Program-made: the position numbers and the translations under genes
Assembly: GCA_035946955.1 (NCBI GenBank)
Contig: DASYYE010000050.1
Location: 1-11,776 of the forward strand
Origin: DASYYE01 sp035946955
GTDB lineage: Bacteria > Actinomycetota > Actinomycetes > Streptosporangiales > Streptosporangiaceae
Length of the DNA stretch: 11,776 nucleotides
Direction: 5' to 3'
Shown: positions 1-7,324 of the stretch, piece by piece
Numbering within the stretch: position 1 is the first letter of the stretch
Layout of the letters: each line of letters starts with the position of its first letter
Notes under the pieces: generated by a model
What the model was told of the DNA's origin: nothing
Databases searched by the model: none
The model's input: the letters and a program-made list of their open reading frames with translations, nothing else

Positions 1-774
1 ACCGGGCCGGCCAGCCGCCGCTACGGCATCCCCGAGCTCGACCGGGTGGCAGAGGGGCTGGACGTCTCGGCGCAGCGGATCGGCGAGTTGCTCTCGGCGG
101 AGCGCCAGTTCTCCTCTGATGCCTCCCACCAGCTCCGTACGCCGCTGACCGCGCTGTCCATGCGGCTGGAAGAGATGATCACGGCCGCCGACCAGCCTGA
201 TGTGGTCCGGGAGGAAGGTCTGGCCGCGGTCCAGCAGACCGAGCGGCTGGCCGAGGTCGTGGGCGCCCTGCTGAGCCGGACCCGGAGGTCGGCAGGGGCG
301 ACACCGGAGCGGATCGAGGTCGACGACATGGTCGCCCAGTTGGTCATCGAGTGGGAACCCTCGTTCCGGCGCCTCAACCGCAAGCTGGAGGTTTCCGGGA
401 AGAAGGGCCTGACGGCCTACGCCACGCCGGGCACCATGGCCCAGGTGGTCGCCACACTGCTGGACAACGCCCTGGCCCATGGAGACGGTACCGTGACGAT
501 CCGGACCTCGAAGACCCCGAAGTCGGTGGTGGTCGAGGTACGAGACGAAGGCAAGGGGGTGGCGGCCGACATCGCCCCCCGGATCTTCGAACGCAACGTC
601 AGCGGCAAGTCCGGTGGCACCGGACTCGGGCTTGCCCTGGCCCGCAGTATGGCCGCGGCGGATGGCGGCAGCGTGGTGCTCGTCCGGCCGCGCCCAGCCG
701 TGTTCGCCGTGTTCATGCCACGCGACGCGCCAGCGGACGGGCCGGAGTTGCCGCCCGTCCGCGGTCCCGCCTGA
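1..774 (+). CDS. Sensor histidine kinase, C-terminal part (5' truncated by window)
   Basis: This is the cytoplasmic catalytic half of a two-component sensor kinase; the reading frame is open from base 1, so the sensor, membrane and most of any HAMP region lie outside the window. Visible in order are a HisKA dimerisation segment with the H-box SDASHQLRTPLTAL (phospho-accepting His encoded at 127-129), and a HATPase_c domain with the N-box LLDNALAHGDG (Asn at 466-468), the G1 box VRDEGKGV, the F box IFER and the G2 box GGTGLGLALARSMA. All expected catalytic residues are present, so the kinase should be active. By family rules it autophosphorylates on His and passes the phosphate to a response regulator, probably encoded just upstream. 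It ends with a short Pro-rich tail. The signal sensed cannot be told from this fragment. GTG at 46 is only an internal codon, not the true start. Confidence 0.93.
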   Translation, partial: TGPASRRYGIPELDRVAEGLDVSAQRIGELLSAERQFSSDASHQLRTPLTALSMRLEEMITAADQPDVVREEGLAAVQQTERLAEVVGALLSRTRRSAGATPERIEVDDMVAQLVIEWEPSFRRLNRKLEVSGKKGLTAYATPGTMAQVVATLLDNALAHGDGTVTIRTSKTPKSVVVEVRDEGKGVAADIAPRIFERNVSGKSGGTGLGLALARSMAAADGGSVVLVRPRPAVFAVFMPRDAPADGPELPPVRGPA

Positions 775-845
775 GCTGTCGCGCCCACTCGCGGGCCCGC
801 CTGACCCGCCCGCTCGTCCGTGGACACGCCTGAGTTGCCGTGTCG

Positions 846-893
846 CAGGGGTGGTGACGCCCCTGGCTTATGCTGTGTCAGCCGGTCAGACAC
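846..893 (+). promoter_or_regulatory. Possible regulatory region upstream of the phosphatase gene
   Basis: The 153-base gap between the kinase and the phosphatase gene holds a 6-base-pair hairpin (CAGGGG at 846-851 with CCCCTG at 860-865). It is followed by a TANNNT box (TATGCT, 869-874) and an inverted repeat GTGTC (875-879) / GACAC (889-893) that would lie around a start site. A -35 element at normal spacing is not evident. The layout fits a separate, possibly repressed promoter for the phosphatase gene, but each element is short and may be chance in GC-rich DNA. Confidence 0.25.
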
Positions 894-927
894 GGTTTCG
901 GGGGGGATACGGGATGCGGAGGATCAC

Positions 928-1698
928 ATGAGCGCCATAGAACTCGATGGCGCCTACAACGTCCGGGACCTCGGCGGACTGCCGACCGAGGGCGGCAGCC
1001 AGACCCGTTACGGCCTGCTGTACCGGGGGGACTCGCTCGATGCCATCTCCCCACACGACCAGGACACCCTGTTCCACCAGCTCGGCATCGGCGTGGTGGT
1101 CGACCTCCGCACCAGGCCCGAAGTGGCCCCGGCCGCGTGGCGGGACGGTTCGGTCCAGTACTACCAGTTCCCGCTGATCAGCGAGCGGAAGATGGGCACC
1201 GAGCCGTTCCCGGTCGGCCAGCCCGAGGACCTGGGCCGACTGTACATGTCCAACCTCGAAGACGGCCAGGAGCCGGTCCGCGCCACCCTGGAAGTCCTAG
1301 CTGAGCACCTGTCGAAGGGGACACCCTGCATCGTCGGATGCGCGGCCGGCCGGGACCGGACCGGGGTGATCATGGCCGTGCTGCTGTCCATGCTGGGTGT
1401 CACCGACGATGCCATCGCGCAGGACTACTCCGAGAGCAACAGGCACGCGGCCGAGGTCGCCCTGCGGCTGGCCTCCAACCCGCTGTACGCCAACGGCCAG
1501 CCTCCCACGGGCTATGAGGCGATCGCGGTGCCCGAGGCCATGCTTGCGTTCCTGCGGCTGCTGCGCGAGAGGTTTAGCAGCGCAAGGCAGTTTGCCCTGG
1601 ACGCTGGGCTGCGCCCCGAACAGGTGGACCAGCTCCGGGCCGCGCTGATCGAGCCCGCCACCGACGAGAGCATGCAGGATTCGGCGCTCGTCCTGTAG
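928..1698 (+). CDS. Tyrosine-type protein phosphatase (Y_phosphatase3 / PtpB-like family)
   Basis: A 256-residue cytoplasmic phosphatase. The N-terminus has the family signature NVRDLGG (residues 11-17), then LLYRGDSL (30-37) and VVVDLRTRPE (56-65). The active-site loop is C-x5-R, read as GCAAGRDRTGV, with the nucleophile Cys138 (bases 1339-1341) and Arg144. The usual His before the Cys is Gly here, a variation I note but would not take as loss of activity. Known relatives hydrolyse phosphotyrosine or other phosphoester/phosphoinositide substrates; the substrate here is unknown. The ATG at 928 is chosen because GGAGGA (918-923) lies four bases upstream; the same frame is open further upstream but without a Shine-Dalgarno sequence. 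It lies between a sensor kinase and purK, in the same direction, with no functional link evident. Confidence 0.88.
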   Translation: MSAIELDGAYNVRDLGGLPTEGGSQTRYGLLYRGDSLDAISPHDQDTLFHQLGIGVVVDLRTRPEVAPAAWRDGSVQYYQFPLISERKMGTEPFPVGQPEDLGRLYMSNLEDGQEPVRATLEVLAEHLSKGTPCIVGCAAGRDRTGVIMAVLLSMLGVTDDAIAQDYSESNRHAAEVALRLASNPLYANGQPPTGYEAIAVPEAMLAFLRLLRERFSSARQFALDAGLRPEQVDQLRAALIEPATDESMQDSALVL

Positions 1699-1706
1699 GG
1701 GCCACT

Positions 1707-1713
1707 AAGGTGG
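1707..1713 (+). promoter_or_regulatory. Ribosome binding site deciding the purK start
   Basis: AAGGTGG, one mismatch from AAGGAGG, ends five bases before GTG 1719. An earlier in-frame GTG at 1710 overlaps this site but has only AGGGG (1697-1701) ahead of it; ATG 1752 has no site. This favours 1719. Confidence 0.45.
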
Positions 1714-1718
1714 CTCCC

Positions 1719-2909
1719 GTGGATTCGCAGGTCGCGGCTTCGGCCACCGCCATGACGGCTGAGCCCGGCGGGCACTTGGCCGTGCCCACCGTGGGCATGG
1801 TGGGGGCTGGGCAGCTCGCCCGGATGACCGGCCAGGCCGCGGTCAGCCTGGGCATCGGGTTCCGCGTGCTCGCCGACACCGCGCAGGACAGCGCCGCCCA
1901 GGTCTGTCCAGCCACCATGGTAGGGGACTACAGGTTCCTGCCCGACCTGAAGGCCTTCGCCGCTGGCTGCGACGTGGTCACCTTCGACCACGAGCACGTG
2001 CCGGGTGAGCACCTCGCCGAACTCGCCGCGGTCGTGCCCACCCACCCCGGAGCGCAGGCGCTGCGATACACCCAGGACAAGCTGGCGATGCGGGAACGGC
2101 TGCGCTCGATGGGCATGCCCTGCCCGCGCTACACCACCGTGGCTGGCATGGCCGATGTGGAGCGGTTCGCGGCCGACGTGGGCTGGCCCGTGGTGCTCAA
2201 GGCGGTCAGCGGCGGGTACGACGGGCGCGGGGTGTGGGTGTGCCAGGGGCCGTCCGAGGCCGCCGAGGTGCTCGGGCACGGCGTCACGGTCTTTGCCGAA
2301 GCGCACGTCGCCTTCGTGCGTGAACTCGCGGCCCTGGTGGCCAGGTCAACCGCGGGACAGGCCGCCGCGTACCCGGTCGTCCAGACGGTCCAGCGCGATG
2401 GTGTCTGCCACGAGGTGCTCGCGCCCGCACCGGGACTGGACCCGGACACCGCATGTGACGCCCAGCGGTGGGCCCTGCACCTGTGCGGTGAGCTTGGCGT
2501 CACCGGCTTGCTGGCCGTGGAGTTCTTCCAGACACGCGACGGGCTGCTGGTCAACGAGCTGGCCATGCGACCGCACAACAGCGGCCACTGGACGATCGAA
2601 GGCGCCATGACATCACAGTTCGAGCAGCACCTGCGGGCCGTGCTCGGCCTGCCGCTCGGCGACCCCCGGCCGGCCGCCCCGTACGCCGTGATGGCGAACG
2701 TGCTCGGCGGCGACGACCCCCATATCTACCAGCGGCTCACCCATGTCATGGCAGCAGACCCAGGAGTCAAGGTCCACCTCTACGGCAAACCCGTCCGGCG
2801 TGGCCGCAAGGTCGGCCACGTGACCGTCACCGGGCGGCAGGTGCGGGAACTGCGGGCACGGGCGGTCGAGGCAGCGCGCTACCTCGCGCACGGGGAGGGG
2901 CCAGTATGA
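1719..2909 (+). CDS. purK: 5-(carboxyamino)imidazole ribonucleotide synthase PurK
   Basis: PurK uses ATP and bicarbonate to carboxylate 5-aminoimidazole ribonucleotide (AIR) to N5-CAIR in de novo purine synthesis. The protein (396 residues from GTG 1719, 399 from GTG 1710) has the ATP-grasp fold. Visible are the N-terminal glycine-rich strand VGMVGAGQLARM (residues 25-36), the segment VVTFDHEHVP, QDKLAMRERL, the ATP-binding stretch KAVSGGYDGRGVW starting near Lys161, and the metal/ATP-site stretch NELAMRPHNSGHW with Glu280. Length is near that of other actinobacterial PurK proteins. Its stop overlaps the purE start by four bases (ATGA), implying translational coupling of the two consecutive enzymes. 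It begins only 11 to 20 bases after the phosphatase stop, so it may be cotranscribed with it. Nothing looks damaged. Confidence 0.96.
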   Translation: MDSQVAASATAMTAEPGGHLAVPTVGMVGAGQLARMTGQAAVSLGIGFRVLADTAQDSAAQVCPATMVGDYRFLPDLKAFAAGCDVVTFDHEHVPGEHLAELAAVVPTHPGAQALRYTQDKLAMRERLRSMGMPCPRYTTVAGMADVERFAADVGWPVVLKAVSGGYDGRGVWVCQGPSEAAEVLGHGVTVFAEAHVAFVRELAALVARSTAGQAAAYPVVQTVQRDGVCHEVLAPAPGLDPDTACDAQRWALHLCGELGVTGLLAVEFFQTRDGLLVNELAMRPHNSGHWTIEGAMTSQFEQHLRAVLGLPLGDPRPAAPYAVMANVLGGDDPHIYQRLTHVMAADPGVKVHLYGKPVRRGRKVGHVTVTGRQVRELRARAVEAARYLAHGEGPV

Positions 2910-3436
2910 GCGAGCCGGACAAACAGAACGCCGCCCCGGGGCCACTGGCCGGGGTGGTCATGGGCAGTGACTCCGACTGGCCGGTCATGTCCGCGGCAGC
3001 GGACGCACTGGCGGAGTTCGGGGTTCCCTACGAGGCCGACGTCGTCTCGGCCCACCGGATGCCGCACGACATGGTCAGGTATGGCGCGGATGCGGCTGGC
3101 CGGGGACTGCGGGTGATCATCGCCGGGGCCGGTGGCGCAGCCCATCTGCCGGGGATGCTCGCATCGGTCACGCCCCTGCCGGTCATTGGCGTCCCCGTGC
3201 CGCTTGCGCACCTGGACGGCCTGGACTCCCTGCTGTCCATCGTGTCCATGCCAGCCGGTGTCCCGGTCGCCACGGTCGCCGTCGGGGGCGCCCGCAACGC
3301 TGGACTGCTGGCTGTACGCATCCTGGCCGTCAGCGATGAGGCGTTGCGCGCCCGCATGGCGCGCTTCCAGGACGGGCTGCGGGAGACCGCGATGGCCAAG
3401 GGCGCTGCGCTGCGGGAACGGCTGAGCCAGCAGTGA
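2906..3436 (+). CDS. purE: N5-carboxyaminoimidazole ribonucleotide mutase PurE (class I)
   Basis: PurE moves the carboxylate of N5-CAIR to C4 to give CAIR, the step after PurK. The 176-residue protein has the family signature in order: GSDSDWPVM (residues 20-28, phosphate/ribose binding), SAHRMP (48-53, with the catalytic His50), AGAGGAAHLPGM (73-84), PVIGVPV (92-98) and VAVGGARNAGLLA near the C-terminus. The HLPGM motif and the partnership with PurK mark it as class I rather than the AIR carboxylase type. The enzyme is normally a cytoplasmic octamer. ATG at 2906 overlaps the purK stop and is preceded by GGGGAGGGG (2892-2900). Confidence 0.97.
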   Translation: MSEPDKQNAAPGPLAGVVMGSDSDWPVMSAAADALAEFGVPYEADVVSAHRMPHDMVRYGADAAGRGLRVIIAGAGGAAHLPGMLASVTPLPVIGVPVPLAHLDGLDSLLSIVSMPAGVPVATVAVGGARNAGLLAVRILAVSDEALRARMARFQDGLRETAMAKGAALRERLSQQ

Positions 3437-3493
3437 GACTCATGCCACCGAACCCACCGCCCGACCGGGGGTAGTAGGCCGCGCGTCGCGCCG

Positions 3494-3508
3494 TACCATC
3501 GGGTAATG
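3494..3508 (+). promoter_or_regulatory. Candidate -10 element for leaderless acyl-CoA dehydrogenase transcript
   Basis: TACCAT (3494-3499) fits the actinobacterial -10 consensus TANNNT and is followed by exactly six bases and then ATG at 3506. That is the geometry of a leaderless mRNA whose first base is the A of the start codon. There is no Shine-Dalgarno sequence before this ATG, which agrees. No clear -35 is seen. Confidence 0.5.
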
Positions 3509-4675
3509 AGCCTCGATTACCCCGCATTCTCCCTGTCTGACGAGCATCAGGCGCTGCGTGAAGCAGTCCGGGCCCTGGCCGACGACAAGATCGCGCCCAG
3601 GGCAGCCGAGATCGACCAGACCGGGGAATTCCCCTGGGACGTGCACGAAGCGCTGGCCAAGGCCGAGTTCAATGCCGTCCACATCCCTGAGGAGTACGGC
3701 GGGTCGGGCGCGGACGCCATCGCGACCGTGATCGTCATCGAAGAGGTCGCCCGCGCCTGTGCGTCGTCCTCGCTGATCCCCGCGGTCAACAAGCTCGGCA
3801 CGGTACCGTTGCTGCTGGCGGGTTCGGCCTCGCTCAAGCAGCGTTACCTGCCCCCGGTCGCACGTGGCGAGGCCATGTTCTCCTATGCGCTGTCCGAACC
3901 CGAGGCGGGCTCCGACGCGGCCAGCATGAAGACCCACGCGGTCCGCGACGGCGACACCTACGTGCTGAACGGGACCAAGCGCTGGATCACCAATGCCGGG
4001 GTCTCGGCCTACTACACGGTGATGGCGGTCACTGACCCCTCGGCCTCCTCGCGCGGGATCTCCGCGTTCGTGGTCGAGAAGGACGACGCCGGGTTCTCGT
4101 TCGGTGCCCCGGAGCGCAAGCTCGGAATCAAGGGTTCCCCCACCCGGGAACTGTACTTCGACAACTGTGCGATCCCCGCTGACCGGCTGATCGGTGAGGA
4201 GGGGGCGGGGTTCCGGATCGCCCTGGCCACCCTGGACCACACCCGGATCACGATCGCCGCGCAGGCCCTCGGCATCGCCCAGGGCGCACTCGACTACGCG
4301 ACCGGCTATGTGAAGGAACGCCGTCAGTTCGGCAAGCCCGTTGCGGAGTTCCAGGGTGTGCAGTTCATGGTGGCCGACGCCGCGATGAAGCTGGAAGCCG
4401 CCCGGCAGCTCACCTATGCCGCGGCCGCCAAGTCCGAGCGGGTCATGAGCGGTGAGAGTGTGCCTGACCTGACGTTCTTCTCGGCGGCGTGCAAGTGTTT
4501 CGCGTCGGACGTGGCCATGGACGTCACCACGGACGCGGTGCAGCTCCTGGGTGGCTACGGCTATGTGAAGGATTACCCGGTCGAGCGCATGATGCGCGAC
4601 GCCAAGATCACCCAGATCTACGAGGGAACCAACCAGATCCAGCGCGTCGTGATGGCCAGGCAGCTGCTGAAGTAG
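3506..4675 (+). CDS. Acyl-CoA dehydrogenase (short-chain / branched-chain type)
   Basis: An FAD enzyme of fatty-acid or branched-chain amino-acid catabolism that introduces the alpha-beta double bond into acyl-CoA and passes electrons to ETF. The 389-residue length is normal for the family. An N-terminal helical domain is followed by the first family signature, YALSEPEAGSDA (residues about 127-138), the FAD-side strand GTKRWITNAG and a central beta domain. The C-terminal domain carries QLLGGYGYVKDYPVERMMRD, and the catalytic base is Glu373 in IYEGTNQIQ. Glu at this position is typical of the short-chain and butyryl-type enzymes, as opposed to isovaleryl-type enzymes with the base elsewhere. 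Substrate chain length cannot be read from sequence alone. It is the last gene of the core-like block, 69 bases after purE, with its own probable promoter. Confidence 0.95.
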   Translation: MSLDYPAFSLSDEHQALREAVRALADDKIAPRAAEIDQTGEFPWDVHEALAKAEFNAVHIPEEYGGSGADAIATVIVIEEVARACASSSLIPAVNKLGTVPLLLAGSASLKQRYLPPVARGEAMFSYALSEPEAGSDAASMKTHAVRDGDTYVLNGTKRWITNAGVSAYYTVMAVTDPSASSRGISAFVVEKDDAGFSFGAPERKLGIKGSPTRELYFDNCAIPADRLIGEEGAGFRIALATLDHTRITIAAQALGIAQGALDYATGYVKERRQFGKPVAEFQGVQFMVADAAMKLEAARQLTYAAAAKSERVMSGESVPDLTFFSAACKCFASDVAMDVTTDAVQLLGGYGYVKDYPVERMMRDAKITQIYEGTNQIQRVVMARQLLK

Positions 4676-4681
4676 CGCGAC

Positions 4682-4718
4682 TGTCGGCGTTCCCCTGGTC
4701 AGTCTGTGGGTGCCGACA
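4682..4718. terminator. Weak hairpin between convergent genes, possible bidirectional terminator
   Basis: TGTCGGC (4682-4688) and GCCGACA (4712-4718) form a seven-base-pair stem around a 23-base loop in the 64-base gap between two convergent genes. There is no T-run on either side, so it would be at best a weak or factor-aided terminator. Confidence 0.3.
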
Positions 4719-4739
4719 ACCCTGTCACTGCGCGGAAAC

Positions 4740-7247
4740 TCAGTGATCTTCAGAGCCCGCTGGTCTACTGGCCGTCGGGTGCTGGGGGGTCAGTGCCCGG
4801 TTCAGTTCGGCTGCGAAGAGGACTGACGCGGACTTGAGGGTCTCGTTCATCCGCCGTAGTTCTTCGTTCTCCTGTCTCAGCCGTTTGACCTTCGCGGGTT
4901 CACGGCGGCTTGTGCTGGCTGGGGTGCTGGCACTTGCCTGTGCCTGGCCTGGCTGGCTGGCCGGCCAGCGGGCTTGGCGGGCGGCCTTGCGCTCGCGACG
5001 GGTGGCCCTGACAGGCGCGGCGTGGCGTCCTGCTGGCCGTTGCCGTGCCTGGTGTGAGGGTTCTCCAAGGTCACAGTCATCGGGCTTGGGAGGCAGTGCG
5101 GCCGGGGCGGCCGCGCGGGTCAGCGCCGCCTCTCGTGTGGCCACCCGGCCGTTGGTCTTCCGGGCCGACGTGATGGCTCCGGTCATCGGCTGGGTGAGGT
5201 GCCCATCGGGCGGGGCTGCCGCATGGGCCTGCAGCCCGGTCGATGTGCTGGCACCGTTTCGCAGTGATGGTGCGGAGGCGGTGGCCGGGACCAGCGTCAG
5301 GGCCTCGCTGGATGCGAGGGTCTGGCCGGGCGGCGCCTGCTGGGCGAACTGGGTGTTGTGGAGCTTCGCGTACAGTCCGCCGACCCGCAGCAATTCGTGG
5401 TGTGTGCCGCGTTCACGGATCTCGCCCGCGTCGATGACCAGGATCTGGTCGGCCTCCCGGATGGTGGACAGGCGGTGCGCGATCACCAGCGAGGTCCGGC
5501 CTGCCAGAACAGTCCGCAGCGCCTGCTGGATGGCCGCCTCGGACCCGGAGTCGAGGTGGGCGGTTGCCTCGTCGAGGACGATGACGGGGGGGGCTTTGAG
5601 GAGCAGCCGTGCCAGGGTGAGGCGTTGTTTCTCGCCGCCGGACATGCGGTAGCCGCGGTCGCCTACTACGGTGTCGAGGCCGTTGGGGAGCGCGCAGATG
5701 CTGTCCCAGATCCTGGCTGCCTGGCATGCCTGGACTAGGCGGTCTTCGGTGGCGGCTGGGCAGGCGTAGAGCAGGTTGGCGCGGATGGTGTCATGGAACA
5801 GGTGTGAGTCCTGGGTGACGACCCCGACCGTGTCATGCAGCGACTGGATCGTCAGGTCGCGGAGGTCGTGGCCGTCGACCCAGACTGTTCCGGAGGTGGG
5901 GTCATACAGCCTGGGGACGAGCTGGCTGATGGTGGTCTTGCCGGCGCCTGATGGCCCTACCAGGGCGGTGAGCTGGCCGGGCAGCATTGTGAAGCTGATG
6001 TCGCGCAGTACCCAGGTGCGGTCGGGGTGCTCGGGTGCGGGCAGTGTGACTGACTCCAGTGAGGCGACGGTGATCTCGCTGGCGGCCGGGTAGCGGAACC
6101 ATACCCGGTCGAATGTGACCTGCGGCGCACCCGTGCGGCCGGTGCGGCGGGCGGGCATCGGGTAGGCGCTGCGGCGTTCGGTGATGAGTGGCTTGAGGTC
6201 GAGTATCTCGAATACCCGGTCGAAGCACACCATCATCGTCAGCACGCTGGTCTGGGCGTTGGACAGCTGGGTGATGGGGCCGTACAGGCGTGTGAGCAGC
6301 ACCGCCATGGCCAGCAGGGTGCCGACCTGGAACGTGCCGTGGATGGCCAGGCTGCCCCCCAGGCCGAAGACCACCGCCAGGGCCAGGACCGTGAGGAGGG
6401 ATGTGATCATGAAGAAGCTCTGTCCGTACAGCGCGATGGTGATCCCGGTCTCGCGGATGCGGCGTGAGCGCCTGCGGAACAGGCCGGACTCCCTGTCGGG
6501 GCGCCCGTAGAGTTTGGCGAGCATCGCCCCGGCCACGTTGAACCGCTCGGTTGACATGGAGCTCAGCTCGGCGATCTGGCTCATCTGCTGCCTGGTGAGC
6601 TTCGACAGCCGCTTGCCCACGACCCGGCCGGGCAGGATGAAGAACGGGACGAGCACCAGCGCGGCGAGGCTGATCTGCCAGGACAGGTAGAACATGACGG
6701 CCAGCACCAAAGTGATCGTCATGGTGGCGGACAGCGCCTGGGACAGCAGCGTCATCATGGCCTGCTGTGCCTGCACGATGTCGGAGTTCAGCCTGCTGAC
6801 GAGCGCACCGGTCTGTGTCCGGGCGAAGAACGCCATCGGCTGCCGCTGCACGTTGTTGAAGACCTGGTTGCGCAGTTCGTAGACGGTCCCCTGGCCGATC
6901 TGCGCTGAGAGCCATGTCTGCGCGAAGTTCGCCAGTATGTCCATGAGGGAGACACCGACCAGGGTCGCGGTGGCGCCCTCCACGACGGCGACCCGGTGAT
7001 GGAGGATGCCGTCGTCGAGGATCAGCTTCAGTATGAGCGGGTTGGCGATCGTGAGGACCGCGTCCAGCCAGGTGACGAGGATCAGCAGACCCAGCATCCC
7101 CCGGTGCCGTGTGATGTAACGCAGCGCCCGTCTCGCCGTGCCCGGCTTGATCGGCTGCGTGGCGGGGTCAACACCAGCACCTCGCCTGAACAGCGCTGGG
7201 CCACGGATCGCAGGGCCGGTTCCGAACGCAGGGCCGGTTCCGATCAC
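4740..7247 (-). CDS. ABC exporter half-transporter (ABCB/MsbA-like) with IS3 OrfA-like C-terminal tail
   Basis: An 835-residue membrane ABC exporter half that would dimerise to move a substrate out of the cell using ATP. Residues about 42-340 form a six-helix type IV exporter domain. Residues about 375-625 form the nucleotide-binding domain, with Walker A GPSGAGKTT (431-439), Q-loop Gln479, signature MSGGEKQR (535-542), Walker B VIVLDEAT (555-562) and His591 in the H-loop. All catalytic residues are present. Normal relatives end near residue 640. Here an Ala/Pro/Gln/Arg-rich linker runs on, with basic patches around 735-765, to a terminal segment (about 786-817: RLRQENEELRRMNETLKSAS, then VLFAAELNR) that resembles the C-terminal leucine zipper of IS3-family OrfA. 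The frame is continuous. The GTG start is supported by GAAGGAGG upstream. The next gene upstream on the same strand is a broken LuxR-type regulator, 77 bases away. The substrate is unknown; a peptide is an inference from context. Confidence 0.93.
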   Translation of the reverse strand: MIGTGPAFGTGPAIRGPALFRRGAGVDPATQPIKPGTARRALRYITRHRGMLGLLILVTWLDAVLTIANPLILKLILDDGILHHRVAVVEGATATLVGVSLMDILANFAQTWLSAQIGQGTVYELRNQVFNNVQRQPMAFFARTQTGALVSRLNSDIVQAQQAMMTLLSQALSATMTITLVLAVMFYLSWQISLAALVLVPFFILPGRVVGKRLSKLTRQQMSQIAELSSMSTERFNVAGAMLAKLYGRPDRESGLFRRRSRRIRETGITIALYGQSFFMITSLLTVLALAVVFGLGGSLAIHGTFQVGTLLAMAVLLTRLYGPITQLSNAQTSVLTMMVCFDRVFEILDLKPLITERRSAYPMPARRTGRTGAPQVTFDRVWFRYPAASEITVASLESVTLPAPEHPDRTWVLRDISFTMLPGQLTALVGPSGAGKTTISQLVPRLYDPTSGTVWVDGHDLRDLTIQSLHDTVGVVTQDSHLFHDTIRANLLYACPAATEDRLVQACQAARIWDSICALPNGLDTVVGDRGYRMSGGEKQRLTLARLLLKAPPVIVLDEATAHLDSGSEAAIQQALRTVLAGRTSLVIAHRLSTIREADQILVIDAGEIRERGTHHELLRVGGLYAKLHNTQFAQQAPPGQTLASSEALTLVPATASAPSLRNGASTSTGLQAHAAAPPDGHLTQPMTGAITSARKTNGRVATREAALTRAAAPAALPPKPDDCDLGEPSHQARQRPAGRHAAPVRATRRERKAARQARWPASQPGQAQASASTPASTSRREPAKVKRLRQENEELRRMNETLKSASVLFAAELNRALTPQHPTASRPAGSEDH
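4794..4901 (-). mobile_element. IS3-family OrfA-like leucine-zipper segment fused in frame to the exporter
   Basis: These bases encode exporter residues 783-818. The heptad pattern L-x-x-E-N-x-E-L-R-R-x-N-x-x-L-K followed by S-A-S-V-L-F-A-A-E-L-N-R is the pattern known from the OrfA C-terminus of IS3-family elements (typically LRRENAELRRANEILK, then a segment ending FFAAELDR). The helix-turn-helix half of OrfA, OrfB and the terminal inverted repeats are not seen, so this is a captured fragment, not an element. Assignment rests on my recognition of the motif; a profile search against OrfA (Pfam HTH_Tnp_1) is decisive. Confidence 0.6.
7209..7244 (-). repeat. Two tandem 18-base repeats in the exporter N-terminus
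   Basis: Bases 7209-7226 and 7227-7244 are identical at 17 of 18 positions and encode GTGPAF then GTGPAI right after the start codon of the exporter. A third, looser echo (RGPALF) follows in the protein. It lies before the membrane domain and probably reflects local slippage. Confidence 0.8.
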
Positions 7248-7258
7248 TGGACCGGTAG

Positions 7259-7266
7259 CCTCCTTC
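7259..7266 (-). promoter_or_regulatory. Ribosome binding site supporting the GTG start of the exporter
   Basis: On the minus strand GAAGGAGG (7266 down to 7259) lies 11 bases before GTG 7247. The spacing is a little long but the match is strong and no closer in-frame start exists. Confidence 0.6.
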
Positions 7267-7324
7267 GCCTCGTGTCATGCCCGCGTGGCCCGCCAGGGCC
7301 GGGCGGCAACTCAAGTCCCGGCGG

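Noticed and set aside
4834..5652. Long plus-strand open frame opposite the exporter tail
   Set aside because: It is the antisense shadow of the exporter; composition is Arg/Ser/Trp-rich and lacks domain motifs.
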